From Thermohalobaculum sediminis (GTDB lineage Bacteria > Pseudomonadota > Alphaproteobacteria > Rhodobacterales > Rhodobacteraceae), in assembly GCF_023487995.1 (NCBI RefSeq), contig NZ_JAMFKN010000001.1, positions 620,001-684,000 of the forward strand: a stretch of DNA of 64,000 nucleotides, in the 5' to 3' direction. A program made the translations under genes and the position numbers. Positions 49,411 through 58,119 of the stretch are shown one piece after another. The notes beneath the pieces were generated by a model that did no database searches, was not told where the DNA came from, and worked only from the letters and a program-made list of their open reading frames with translations. The first letter of the stretch is position 1. Each line of letters begins with the position of its first letter.

Positions 49411-49450
49411 CCAAGTGATTCCATAAACAGATTAAATTCAATAATTTACG
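49411..49450. other. AT-rich island between convergent genes
   Basis: The segment CCAAGTGATTCCATAAACAG and the following ATTAAATTCAATAATTTACG is about 70% A+T within DNA of roughly 70% G+C. It contains an AAATT-CAAT-AATTT inverted repeat. It lies between the asparaginase and exporter stops, where no promoter is required. It may be a small-RNA promoter or a relic; nothing can be decided from the sequence. Confidence 0.5.
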
Positions 49451-49471
49451 CCATGGCCACGCGCGAAAGCC

Positions 49472-50392
49472 TCACCCCGGCCCGCCCTCCCGCGCCGCCC
49501 GCGCCGCGACCTTCGCCCGCTCCATCGCCACCCATTCGCGCCAGATCGCGTAAAGCCCGGCGCCGACGATCATCGCCATGCCGATCAGCGCCACCGGGTC
49601 GAACGGCTCGCCGAACAGCGTCCAGCCCATCGCCGTCGCGAACACCATCTGCAGATAGATGAAGGGCTGGATGCGCACCGCCTCGGTCGCGTCCAGTGCC
49701 CGGATCAGGCAGTAGTGCCCGGCCATCCCGGTGACGCACAGCACGCCGAGCCACGCCCAGTCGGCAGGCAGCATCGGAGTCCAGAAGAACGGCCCCACCG
49801 CCGTCACCGCCACCGCGCCTGCGACGCCCGTGTAGAAGAACGCCGGCCGGGCCGAGCCATCGGCCTTCGCCACCATCCGCGTCAGCACCGAATAGAAGCC
49901 GAACAGGAACGACGAGCCGACCGCGATCAGGGCGTAGGGGTCGAACACCCCCGCGCCGGGCCGCAGGATCACAAGGATCCCCAGGAACCCCACGCCCACC
50001 GCCGCTAGGCGCCGCCAGCCCACCATCTCGCCCAAGAGCGGGATCGCCATGAGCGTCGCCACCAGCGGATGCAGCGCGAAGATCGCATGCGTGGGTCCCA
50101 GCCCGATCAGGTCGAAGCTGGTCACGATCACCCAGATCTGGAACACCAGCAGCACGCCCCGGAACACCTGCGTGAGCGGCATCTTGGTGCGCCACGCCCC
50201 CCGGATACCGCCCGGGCTGCGCACGGCCATCGCGATCACGAAGGCCGCGAAGAACCAGTAGCGGATCATCACGAAGAATGGCACCGGGTAGGACTGCGCG
50301 AGGTGCTTCGAGATGCCGTCCTGCACCGCGAAGAGTGCCACCGCCATGAGGACGAACCGGATGCCCCGCGCGGGGTCCGAGACGCCGCTCAC
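49472..50392 (-). CDS. DMT-superfamily (EamA) transporter
   Basis: A 306-residue membrane protein with ten predicted segments in two EamA halves (about residues 12-140 and 150-290). FVLMAVALFAVQDGISKHLAQSYPVPFFVMIRY and MLPADWAWLGVLCVTGMAGHYCLIRAL are typical. These proteins export amino acids or metabolites. GTG overlaps the CoA-transferase stop (GTGA), so it is the last gene of the lysine-type operon and may export an intermediate or an excess amino acid. Confidence 0.9.
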   Translation of the reverse strand: MSGVSDPARGIRFVLMAVALFAVQDGISKHLAQSYPVPFFVMIRYWFFAAFVIAMAVRSPGGIRGAWRTKMPLTQVFRGVLLVFQIWVIVTSFDLIGLGPTHAIFALHPLVATLMAIPLLGEMVGWRRLAAVGVGFLGILVILRPGAGVFDPYALIAVGSSFLFGFYSVLTRMVAKADGSARPAFFYTGVAGAVAVTAVGPFFWTPMLPADWAWLGVLCVTGMAGHYCLIRALDATEAVRIQPFIYLQMVFATAMGWTLFGEPFDPVALIGMAMIVGAGLYAIWREWVAMERAKVAARAAREGGPG

Positions 50393-51567
50393 GAGGCGCC
50401 CCGCTCCGCCGCGTCCAGTTCCGCGCGGACCTCGGCATCGTGCTGGCCCAGTCCCGGCGCCGCGCGCTCGAGCGCGAGGCCGCTGTCCGAGAAGGCCATC
50501 GGGCTGCGCACCCCCGGCACGCCCTCGACCTCGATCCGCATGCCGCGGTGCAGGATCTGCGGGTCGGCGAACACGTCCTCGAGCCGGTTGATCGGCCCCG
50601 CGGGCACGCCCGCCGCCTCGAGCCCGGCCAGCATCTGGTCGCGCGGGCGGGTGCGCGTCGCGGCCTCGATCAGCGGCACGATCTCGGCCCGGGCCGCCAC
50701 GCGCAGCGCGTTCGACGCGAAGCGCGGGTCGGGGGCAAGTTTCTCGAGCCCCAGCACCGCGCACATCCGCCGGAACTGCCCCTCGTTGCCGACCGCGATG
50801 ATGATGTGCCCGTCCGACGCCGGGAACACCTGGTAAGGCACGATGTTCGGATGCGCGTTGCCCAGCCGGCGCGGGCTGATGCCCGTGGCGAGGTAGTTCA
50901 TCGCCTGGTTCGCAAGCACCCCGGTCATCGCGTCCATCAGGCTCATGTCGATGTGCTGGCCGCGCCCCGTTTGCTCGCGCACCCTCAGCGCCGCCTGGAT
51001 CGCGATGACGCCATAAAGCCCGGTGAAGATGTCGGCAAACGCCACCCCGATCTTCTGCGGCGCCCCGTCCGGCTCGCCGGTCAGGTCCATGATCCCGCCC
51101 ATGCCCTGGATCATGAAGTCATAGCCCGCCTGGTGCGCCCGCGGCCCGTCCTGCCCGAAGCCCGTGACCGAACAGTAGATCAGCCGCGGATTGACCGCCG
51201 AGAGCGCCGCGTAATCGAGCCCGTATTTCGTCAGGCCCCCGACCTTGAAGTTCTCGATCAGCACGTCCGCCCGCGCGACCAGCCGGCGCACGAACCCGGC
51301 CCCCTGCTCGGTGCGGAAATCCGCTGTGACCGACCGCTTGCCACGGTTGGCCGAGTGGAAATAGGCGGCCGAGCGGTCCACCCGCCCGTCGGGCAGGGTG
51401 CGCTCGATGAAGGGCGGGCCCCAGCCGCGGGTGTCGTCACCCTCCGGCGCCTCGACCTTGATCACGTCAGCGCCAAGATCCGCCAGCGTCTGCCCGATCC
51501 ACGGCCCCGCGAGGATGCGCGCAAGCTCGACCACCCTCAACCCCCGCAGGGGCGCCGTTCCCGTCAT
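50389..51567 (-). CDS. Class III CoA-transferase, candidate glutarate CoA-transferase
   Basis: A 392-residue CaiB/BaiF CoA-transferase. LRGLRVVELARILAGPWIGQTLADLGADVIKVE, GDDTRGWGPPF, ANRGKRSVTADF and the catalytic Asp block YDFMIQGMGGIMDLTG are present. GWGPPF and SAAYFHSANRGKRS wording resembles the succinate/glutarate CoA-transferase (C7orf10/GcdG) subgroup. Together with glutaryl-CoA dehydrogenase and the amino-acid monooxygenase pair it would activate glutarate (inference). ATG 51567 has AAGGGGA upstream. ATG 51582 overlaps the previous stop and would add five residues. Confidence 0.88.
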   Translation of the reverse strand: MTGTAPLRGLRVVELARILAGPWIGQTLADLGADVIKVEAPEGDDTRGWGPPFIERTLPDGRVDRSAAYFHSANRGKRSVTADFRTEQGAGFVRRLVARADVLIENFKVGGLTKYGLDYAALSAVNPRLIYCSVTGFGQDGPRAHQAGYDFMIQGMGGIMDLTGEPDGAPQKIGVAFADIFTGLYGVIAIQAALRVREQTGRGQHIDMSLMDAMTGVLANQAMNYLATGISPRRLGNAHPNIVPYQVFPASDGHIIIAVGNEGQFRRMCAVLGLEKLAPDPRFASNALRVAARAEIVPLIEAATRTRPRDQMLAGLEAAGVPAGPINRLEDVFADPQILHRGMRIEVEGVPGVRSPMAFSDSGLALERAAPGLGQHDAEVRAELDAAERGAS

Positions 51568-51578
51568 GCCCGTCCCCT

Positions 51579-53237
51579 TCATTCCGGCAACGCCACGGGC
51601 CCGCGCTCGGCCCACAGATCTCCCGGCCCCGGATTGCCCGGGACGCTGTCGCCGCCCATGTGCCGCACCACGCCCCAGACCGCGTTGAGCGCGGTCTGCA
51701 CCGCGCCCTCGACCCAGGCCGGCGTCCACGAGATGTCGTCCCCCGCGAGGAACAGCCCCCGCTCGTCGGGCGGCAGGGCGCCTTGCACGAAATGCCCGAA
51801 CATGCGGTGGTTGTAGCGGTAATGCCCCGGCAGCGCGCCCTTGAAGGCGCCCAGGAAATGCGGGTCGGCCTCCCAGCTCACGGTGATCGGGTCGCCGACG
51901 ATGTGGCCGCGGATGTCGACGCCGGGGTAGATCTTCTCGAGCGCCGAGAGCGCCAGCTCCACCCGCCGCTCGACCGGCAGGGGCAGCATCTTCAGCGCGT
52001 CCGACATCCACGAATAGGTGAGGCAGATCACGCCCGGCTGGTCCGGCCCGGTCTCGAACAGATAGGTCCCCCGCGTCATCCGGTCGGTCAGCGTCATCGA
52101 CATGACCTCGCGCCCGGTCTCGGGGTCGCGGTCGCGCCAGAACGGGCGGTCGACCATGACGAAGGTCTTCGAGGACTGCATGTAGCGCGTCCGGTCAAGC
52201 GCCATCCACATCTTATGGCTGAACAGCCGCTCCTCGGTCTCGATGGCGGTGGTGAGCAACCAGCTCTGGCAGGTCGCCACCACCGCGTCGAAGCGGTCCA
52301 GCCGCCCCCAGCGGTCGCTCACCTCGATCCGCCCGTCGTCCGCCCGCGCCAACCGCACCACGCCCGGCCGCGGCGCACCGGCGTGGAGGCCCGCCAGCGA
52401 CACCTCGCCCCAGTGCCGCGCCGCCACGCGGCGGGTCCACAGCCCCCGCGGCACCTGCTCGACCCCGCCCACGAAGAACCTCTGGTTCTCGTCGCAGCCG
52501 GTGACGTTGACGCGCAGGATTTCCAGCATCGAGTTCGGGAAGTCCGAATCCCATCCCCCGGTGCCGAAGCCGACCTGCCCGAACACCTCGCGGTGGCGGA
52601 AGCTCAGCCGCTGGAAGGCGCGGGAATGGGTCACGAAGTCGTAGAAGGTCCGCTCGTCCCAGTCGCGCACGATCGGGTCCCAGATCGCCTTGATCCGCAC
52701 CCAGTCGCGTGCCCGGATCGCGGCCTGAAGGTCGGAAAACCGCGCCCCCTGCTCCAGGGCCGCGTTATAGGCTTCAGCCACCTCGCGAAACAGCGGCGGC
52801 AGGTCGGAGAGCGTCTGCGCGTAGTGCTTCTCGCCCTCCAGCTCGATCACCGTCGAGCCCGCGGCCGGCGTCAGCGGGTTGGGGAAGGGCCGCGTTTCCA
52901 AGCCCAGCATGTCGGCGTAATGCCAGAAGCCGGCGGACGACTCCGGGAAGCGCATGCCGCCCAGCTCCGCCACCACGTCCCCCGCGCCCTCGAAGGGCTG
53001 CGAGCGCAGCCGCCCGCCAAGCTGCGAGGCCTCGTAGACCACCGGCCGCAGCCCGAGGCGCATCAACTCGAAGGCCACGACCATCCCGGCCATGCCTGCG
53101 CCGATGATCGCGACGGGCCGACCCATCGCCTCGCCCGGCACTTGCCCCAGCCCCCGCGGCGAGGAAAGCCAGTCGTCATAGGCAAAGGGAAAATCCGGCC
53201 CGAACATCGTCAGGCGCGGCGCATCCGTGGGGCTCAT
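51579..53237 (-). CDS. davB: Flavin amino-acid 2-monooxygenase (DavB-like)
   Basis: A 552-residue flavin amine oxidase. The Rossmann motif PVAIIGAGMAGMVVAFELMRLG starts near residue 41. YEASQLGGRLRS and MRFPESSAGFWHYADMLGL give the arginine clamp of the substrate carboxylate. FLAGDDISWTPAWVEGAVQTALNAV is the C-terminal FAD block. Tryptophan, phenylalanine, arginine and lysine 2-monooxygenases share this build and oxidatively decarboxylate the amino acid to an amide. Lysine is favoured by the downstream glutarate genes, as in Pseudomonas DavB. The ATG overlaps the amidase stop (ATGA). Confidence 0.82.
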   Translation of the reverse strand: MSPTDAPRLTMFGPDFPFAYDDWLSSPRGLGQVPGEAMGRPVAIIGAGMAGMVVAFELMRLGLRPVVYEASQLGGRLRSQPFEGAGDVVAELGGMRFPESSAGFWHYADMLGLETRPFPNPLTPAAGSTVIELEGEKHYAQTLSDLPPLFREVAEAYNAALEQGARFSDLQAAIRARDWVRIKAIWDPIVRDWDERTFYDFVTHSRAFQRLSFRHREVFGQVGFGTGGWDSDFPNSMLEILRVNVTGCDENQRFFVGGVEQVPRGLWTRRVAARHWGEVSLAGLHAGAPRPGVVRLARADDGRIEVSDRWGRLDRFDAVVATCQSWLLTTAIETEERLFSHKMWMALDRTRYMQSSKTFVMVDRPFWRDRDPETGREVMSMTLTDRMTRGTYLFETGPDQPGVICLTYSWMSDALKMLPLPVERRVELALSALEKIYPGVDIRGHIVGDPITVSWEADPHFLGAFKGALPGHYRYNHRMFGHFVQGALPPDERGLFLAGDDISWTPAWVEGAVQTALNAVWGVVRHMGGDSVPGNPGPGDLWAERGPVALPE

Positions 53238-54025
53238 GAAGTGCTCCGGTAGAGCGCGGGTCGCAACTCGCCGAGATAGTCGATCGCCGCCCGGCGCCGC
53301 ACGATGGCGAGGCGGTCGAGATCGGCCACCACCAGCGCCTCGCCCTCGCCCGCGCGGGCCAGGTCCTCGCCATCCGGCCCCGCCACGCAGGACCGTGCGC
53401 AGTAGCGGATCGCGCCCTCGGCACCGGTGTAGTTGGCATAGGCGACGTAGATGCCGTTCTCCTCGGCCCGTGCCGGCACGAGGCGCAGGGGCACCGAGCG
53501 GTAGGGCTCCATGTTGGCCGTCGGCACGAGGATCAGCTCCGCCCCGGCCCGCGCCAACGCCCGCGCGACTTCCGGGAACTCGATGTCGAAGCAGATCGCC
53601 AGCCCCACCCGCCAGCCCTCGAGCTCGACGATTGGCGAGAGCGCATCACCCGCCAGGAACTGCGCCCGGTCGATCTCGTCGAACAGATGCGTCTTGGCGT
53701 AATCCGCCAGCGTGTCGCCATTGGCCGAGATGAGCGCCGCAGAATTGCGCGCGCCGCCACCAGCCGCCTCGGGGTAGCCGAAGGCGATGGCAAGCCCTGC
53801 CTCGCGCGCGATGGCGGCAACCGCCTTGTGGTATTCGCCGCCGCGCGGCCGGGCGAGCCGCGCGCAGGCCTCGCACCCGATGGCATAGCCGGTCAGCGCC
53901 ATCTCGGGCGTCACCAAGAGCGCCGCGCCCTGCCCCGCCGCATCATGCGCCACGGCACGCAGCCGTGCGAGCCCCTCGCCCGCGTCCGCCGCGACCGGCA
54001 CCGTCTGCCAAAGCGCAATCCGCAT
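53234..54025 (-). CDS. davA: Nitrilase-family amidase (DavA-like)
   Basis: A 263-residue carbon-nitrogen hydrolase. The Glu-Lys-Cys triad is visible: Glu in [10 protein letters not shown] (about residue 41), Lys in [12 protein letters not shown], Cys in [10 protein letters not shown]. Most similar in build to 5-aminovaleramidase/aliphatic amidases of the branch that includes DavA. It directly precedes the amino-acid monooxygenase gene with a 4-bp overlap, so it should hydrolyse the amide made by that enzyme: 5-aminovaleramide to 5-aminovalerate if the amino acid is lysine. With tryptophan the product would be indole-3-acetate. Confidence 0.85.
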   Translation of the reverse strand: MRIALWQTVPVAADAGEGLARLRAVAHDAAGQGAALLVTPEMALTGYAIGCEACARLARPRGGEYHKAVAAIAREAGLAIAFGYPEAAGGGARNSAALISANGDTLADYAKTHLFDEIDRAQFLAGDALSPIVELEGWRVGLAICFDIEFPEVARALARAGAELILVPTANMEPYRSVPLRLVPARAEENGIYVAYANYTGAEGAIRYCARSCVAGPDGEDLARAGEGEALVVADLDRLAIVRRRAAIDYLGELRPALYRSTS

Positions 54026-54097
54026 GAGTGTCGCCCCCCGACGGCGAAGCCGGCGGCGGTCCGGGCGGGGCTCGATGCCCCGCCCGGACCGGCCCGC

Positions 54098-55309
54098 TCA
54101 GAAGAACGCCTGAAGGCCCGTCTGCGCGCGGCCCAGGATCAGCGCGTGGATGTCGTGCGTGCCCTCGTAGGTGTTTACCGTCTCGAGGTTCATCATGTGC
54201 CGGATCACCTGGAAATCCTGGCTGATGCCGTTGCCGCCATGCATGTCGCGGGCGTGGCGCGCGATCTCCAGCGCCTTGCCGCAGTTGTTGCGCTTGACGA
54301 TCGAGATCATCTCCGGCGCCTCGCGGTGCTCGTCCATCAGCCGGCCGACGCGCAAGGACCCCTGCAGGCCCAGCGCGATCTCGGTCTGCATGTCCGCGAG
54401 CTTCTTCTGGAACAGCTGCGTCTGTGCCAGCGGCTTGCCGAACTGCTTGCGGTCGAGCCCGTATTGCCGCGCCGCATGCCAGCAGAACTCGGCCGCCCCC
54501 ATCACGCCCCAGGAAATGCCGTAGCGCGCGCGGTTGAGGCATCCGAAGGGACCCTTCAGCCCCTGCACGTTGGGCAGCAGCGCGTCCTCGCCCACCTCGA
54601 CGTCCTGCATCACGATCTCACCGGTGATCGAGGCGCGAAGCGACAGCTTCCCCTCGATCTTGGGCGCCGAGAGACCCTTCATGCCCTTCTCCAGCACGAA
54701 GCCGCGGATCTCGCCGCCATGCGCCTCTGACTTCGCCCAGACGACGAAGACGTCCGCGATCGGCGCGTTCGAGATCCACATCTTGGACCCGTTCAGCACA
54801 TAGCCGCCCTGAACCTGCGTCGCGACCGTCTTCATGCCGCCGGGGTCCGAGCCCGCATCCGGCTCGGTCAGCCCGAAGCAGCCGATGAACTCGCCCGAGG
54901 CGAGCTTGGGCAGGTATTTCTTCCGCTGCTCCTCCGACCCGTAGGCATGGATCGGGAACATTACCAGCGAGGACTGCACCGACATCATCGACCGATAGCC
55001 CGAATCGATGCGCTCGACCTCGCGCGCGATCAGGCCGTAGGAGACGTATCCCACTCCCGCGCCGCCGTATTCCTCGGGGATGGTGGGGCCTAGAAGGCCC
55101 AGCTCGCCCATCTCGCGGAAGATGCCCGCGTCGCTCTGCTCCTTCGCGTAGGCCTCGATTACCCGGGGCGCCAGCTTCTCCTCGGCATAGGCGCGGGCGG
55201 TGTCGCGCACCATCCGCTCCTCCTCGGTCAACTGGTCCTCCAGCAGGAACGGGTCGTCCCAGACGAATCTCTGCCGCGCGGCGGGCCGGATCGGCGCCTC
55301 GGTGTTCAT
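54098..55309 (-). CDS. gcdH: Glutaryl-CoA dehydrogenase
   Basis: A 403-residue acyl-CoA dehydrogenase. [28 protein letters not shown] is the signature N-terminus of Gcd[20 protein letters not shown] and [24 protein letters not shown] follow. The catalytic base region is near [28 protein letters not shown], with the Glu in TYEGT. It oxidatively decarboxylates glutaryl-CoA to crotonyl-CoA and CO2, passing electrons to ETF and ETF-QO (encoded at 60718-62406). GGAGGACGCC precedes ATG 55309. Confidence 0.95.
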   Translation of the reverse strand: MNTEAPIRPAARQRFVWDDPFLLEDQLTEEERMVRDTARAYAEEKLAPRVIEAYAKEQSDAGIFREMGELGLLGPTIPEEYGGAGVGYVSYGLIAREVERIDSGYRSMMSVQSSLVMFPIHAYGSEEQRKKYLPKLASGEFIGCFGLTEPDAGSDPGGMKTVATQVQGGYVLNGSKMWISNAPIADVFVVWAKSEAHGGEIRGFVLEKGMKGLSAPKIEGKLSLRASITGEIVMQDVEVGEDALLPNVQGLKGPFGCLNRARYGISWGVMGAAEFCWHAARQYGLDRKQFGKPLAQTQLFQKKLADMQTEIALGLQGSLRVGRLMDEHREAPEMISIVKRNNCGKALEIARHARDMHGGNGISQDFQVIRHMMNLETVNTYEGTHDIHALILGRAQTGLQAFF

Positions 55310-55452
55310 GGCGTCCTCCATGTGTTCGTTGGCCGCGACACTACCGCCGCGGCCCGCGCGGGGCAACGCGCAAGGGGGAGGCCCATGTCGTACCCCGCCA
55401 TGCGCGAATAGCGATTGCCCGCGGCGCCCGCGCCCGGCTAGTGTCCCCCGCC

Positions 55453-55887
55453 ATGACCGCTCCGCGCCCCTCCCTCTGGCCCGACGACATCCCACGCTGG
55501 CCGCGCCTTCTCCTGGCCATGCTGATCGCGCCCGCGATCCTCGTGGCGCTGGGGGCGGGGCTCAGCTTCGTGATCGCCGGCGCGAGCGAGGAGACGCGCG
55601 AAGGCACGATGGCGGTCACGCGCAATGCCACCATCACCTTCGCCGTTCTGGCCGGGCTTCTGCTGCTGCTCGCGGGACTGCCGGGGGTCGCCACCCTCTG
55701 GGCGCTGGGCGAGCGGCGGGTGTTCGCGTGGTCGGTGGCGGGGGCGGTGCTGGGGGCTGCGGCCTCGGCCCTGCTGGGTCTCGCGCAACATGGTCAGGTG
55801 ACGCCGGCAGGGCTCGCCGTGGGCACCGTGTTCTGCTGGCTCATGTTCCTACTGATCCGCGCCATCGCCGGGATCAGAACGCGCTGA
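55453..55887 (+). CDS. Small membrane protein of unknown function
   Basis: A 144-residue protein with four hydrophobic segments ([66 protein letters not shown] and [20 protein letters not shown]). No family motif is recognised. ATG 55453 is used; a GTG at 55441 is in frame. Its last 14 bp overlap the end of the convergent gene. Confidence 0.65.
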   Translation: MTAPRPSLWPDDIPRWPRLLLAMLIAPAILVALGAGLSFVIAGASEETREGTMAVTRNATITFAVLAGLLLLLAGLPGVATLWALGERRVFAWSVAGAVLGAAASALLGLAQHGQVTPAGLAVGTVFCWLMFLLIRAIAGIRTR

Positions 55888-56419
55888 GCGCCGGTGCGCC
55901 GCGGGCGCCGGGCCGGCTCCAGACGGCGTAGCGCCCTGGCGCCTCGCGCCGCAGCGCGGCCGCCGCGGCAAGCTCGCTGAAGCCCGGCAGCGCGGCGAAG
56001 GCGCCGATCAGCCCCTCGGCCCCCTTCGCCGCGGCGGGGATCACCATGACCCGCCCGTCCTCGACCGTGAGCCGCCACAGCGTGCCCACGCCGCGCGCCG
56101 GCACGAACACCTCGACCCGCGCGATCAGGTCGAGATCGGCTACCCCGCCCGCCAGTGGCCCGAAATAGCGGATCTCGCGCTCGCGGATCTCGACCAGCCC
56201 CGGCGCCTCGCCCGCCCGCGCGCTCAGGCCCCGCGCGACGGCCGAGCGCAGCCACAGCGCCGCCAGCACCGCACCGAGGGCCGCGAACCAGCCCAGCACG
56301 TCGCCCCGCCCGATCAGCCGCGCCGCCTCGACGGCGGCGATGACGGCAAGCGCCCCCGCCACCGCGCTTTCCGCCCAGCGGACGATCACCGCGCGCGCCG
56401 CGGGCCGTATGAAGCTCAC
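55874..56419 (-). CDS. Membrane-anchored protein of unknown function
   Basis: A 181-residue protein with two N-terminal hydrophobic segments (AGALAVIAAVEAARLIG and LGWFAALGAVLAALWL) and a soluble C-terminal part with LVEIREREIRYFGPLAGGVADLDLIARVEVF, a PH-like (bPH2-type) beta pattern. It starts at GTG 56419 in a GTGA overlap with rsmE, so it is co-transcribed. Function unknown. Confidence 0.7.
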   Translation of the reverse strand: MSFIRPAARAVIVRWAESAVAGALAVIAAVEAARLIGRGDVLGWFAALGAVLAALWLRSAVARGLSARAGEAPGLVEIREREIRYFGPLAGGVADLDLIARVEVFVPARGVGTLWRLTVEDGRVMVIPAAAKGAEGLIGAFAALPGFSELAAAAALRREAPGRYAVWSRPGARGAPALSAF

Positions 56420-57153
56420 CGCCAGTCCCCCAGCACGGCCTGCCAGATCGCAAGCGCCGCCACCGCGGCCGTGTCGGCCCGCAGGATGCGCGGCCCAAGG
56501 CTTGCCGCATGGGCAAAGGGCAGCCCGCGCAGCCGCTCGGCCTCCTCGGGCGCGAAGCCGCCTTCCGGCCCTGTCAGCACGGCCCAGGGCCCCTGCCCCG
56601 CCGCGCGCAGCACCTCGGCCGCCGGGGCGCCCGTGCCGGTCTCGTCGCAGAACAGGATGCGCCGCGCCCCGTCCCAGCCGTCGAGGAGCCGCGACAGCGC
56701 CACCGGCTCGGCCACCTCGGGCACGCTCAGCAAACCGCACTGCTCGGCCGCCTCGACCGCGTGCGCGCGAAGGCGCTCGAGGTTGACGCGCTCGGAGTTG
56801 GTGAAGCGGGTGAAGACCGGCACGAGGCGGCGGCAGCCCATCTCGCAGGCCTTCTCGGCGATGAAGTCGGTGCGCGCCTTTTTGACCGGCGCGAACATCA
56901 GCCACAGGTCGGGCGGCGCGTCCTGCGCCCGCACGCGCCCGACCATCTGCAGAGCGCCGCCGCGCCGGCCCGCCTCGGTCACCTCGGCCAGCCACTCGCC
57001 GTCGCGGCCGTTGAACGCGAGGATGCGCGCGCCCTGCCCCTGCCGCATCACCGCAAAGAGGTAATGCGCCTGCTCGCGCGACAGCTCGGCCCTGACGCCC
57101 GCGGCCAGCGGCGCGTCGAGATAGAGCCTGATTTTCGCGCCGTCCTGTGCCAT
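56416..57153 (-). CDS. rsmE: 16S rRNA (uracil-1498-N3)-methyltransferase RsmE
   Basis: A 245-residue SPOUT-class methyltransferase. REQAHYLFAVMRQGQGARILAFNGRDGEWLAEV is the N-terminal PUA-like domain. KKARTDFIAEKACEMGCRRLVPVFTRFTN, EAAEQCGLLSVPEV, the knot motif VLTGPEGGFAPEEAERL and SLGPRILRADTAAVAALAIWQ are the SPOUT signatures. It N3-methylates U1498 of 16S rRNA. ATG 57153 was chosen because GGCGAG precedes it and an upstream ATG (57165) would overlap the divergent ubiA start. Confidence 0.95.
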   Translation of the reverse strand: MAQDGAKIRLYLDAPLAAGVRAELSREQAHYLFAVMRQGQGARILAFNGRDGEWLAEVTEAGRRGGALQMVGRVRAQDAPPDLWLMFAPVKKARTDFIAEKACEMGCRRLVPVFTRFTNSERVNLERLRAHAVEAAEQCGLLSVPEVAEPVALSRLLDGWDGARRILFCDETGTGAPAAEVLRAAGQGPWAVLTGPEGGFAPEEAERLRGLPFAHAASLGPRILRADTAAVAALAIWQAVLGDWR

Positions 57154-57163
57154 AGCTCGCCCC

Positions 57164-58114
57164 ATGGATGAGGCATCAGCTAACACCCCGCGCAGCGCCG
57201 CGCAAACGGTCGCGGATGCGGTCAGCGGCAACTGGGTCGACACCCTCGCGCCCGAGGGCTGGCGGCCCTATCTGCGGCTGAGCCGCGCCGACAGGCCGAT
57301 CGGGACGTGGCTGCTCTACATCCCCTGCCTCTGGGCCGTGGCGCTGGCGGCGGGAGCCACTGGCTGGCGGCTCGTGGATCTCTGGCTCATCGCAGGGTCG
57401 GGCATCGGCGCGTTCCTCATGCGCGGCGCCGGCTGCACCTGGAACGACATCCAGGATCGCGACTTCGACGCCAAGGTCACGCGCACCCGCTCGCGCCCCA
57501 TCCCCTCGGGCGCGGTGACGGTGACTCGCGCCGTGGCGTGGATGGTGGCGCAGGCACTGGCGGCCTTCCTGATCCTGCTTACCTTCAACTGGACCGCGAT
57601 CGGCTGGGGCATCGCGTCGCTGGTGTTCGTGGCGATCTACCCCTTCGCCAAGCGCTTCACCTGGTGGCCGCAGGTCTTTCTTGGCCTCGCCTTCAACTGG
57701 GGGGCGCTGCTGCTCTGGGTCGCGCATACCGGCTCGATCGGACTGCCGGCGGTGCTGCTGTATCTGGCGGGCATTGCCTGGACGCTGCATTACGACACGA
57801 TCTATGCCCATCAGGACCGCGAGGACGACGCGCTGATCGGCGTGAAGTCCACCGCGCGGCTGTTCGGCGCGGCGACCCCCGGCTGGCTGTGGGGCTTCGC
57901 CAATGCCGCCATCGTGCTGGCGGCGGCCGCGGTCCTGACGGCGGGGGGCGGGCCGCTCGGCTTCCTCGGCGTCGCCGCGTTCGGTGCGCACATGGCGTGG
58001 CAGATCCTGCGCCTCAGGATGGACGACCCGGCGCGCTGCCTCGCGCTGTTCCGGGCGACCCGCTGGGGCGGGCTTGCGCTGTTCGCGGGTCTGGTGGCCG
58101 ACAGCCTGATGTAA
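57164..58114 (+). CDS. ubiA: 4-hydroxybenzoate polyprenyltransferase UbiA
   Basis: A 316-residue membrane prenyltransferase with about eight hydrophobic segments. The first Asp-rich motif is NDIQDRDFDAKVTRTRSRPIPSG and the second is YDTIYAHQDREDDALIGVKSTA. It attaches the polyprenyl chain to 4-hydroxybenzoate in ubiquinone synthesis. It is divergent from rsmE with only 10 bp between starts, so the promoters must overlap the genes. Convergent with the DUF3422 gene, with five bases between stops. Confidence 0.95.
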   Translation: MDEASANTPRSAAQTVADAVSGNWVDTLAPEGWRPYLRLSRADRPIGTWLLYIPCLWAVALAAGATGWRLVDLWLIAGSGIGAFLMRGAGCTWNDIQDRDFDAKVTRTRSRPIPSGAVTVTRAVAWMVAQALAAFLILLTFNWTAIGWGIASLVFVAIYPFAKRFTWWPQVFLGLAFNWGALLLWVAHTGSIGLPAVLLYLAGIAWTLHYDTIYAHQDREDDALIGVKSTARLFGAATPGWLWGFANAAIVLAAAAVLTAGGGPLGFLGVAAFGAHMAWQILRLRMDDPARCLALFRATRWGGLALFAGLVADSLM

Positions 58115-58119
58115 GCGCG

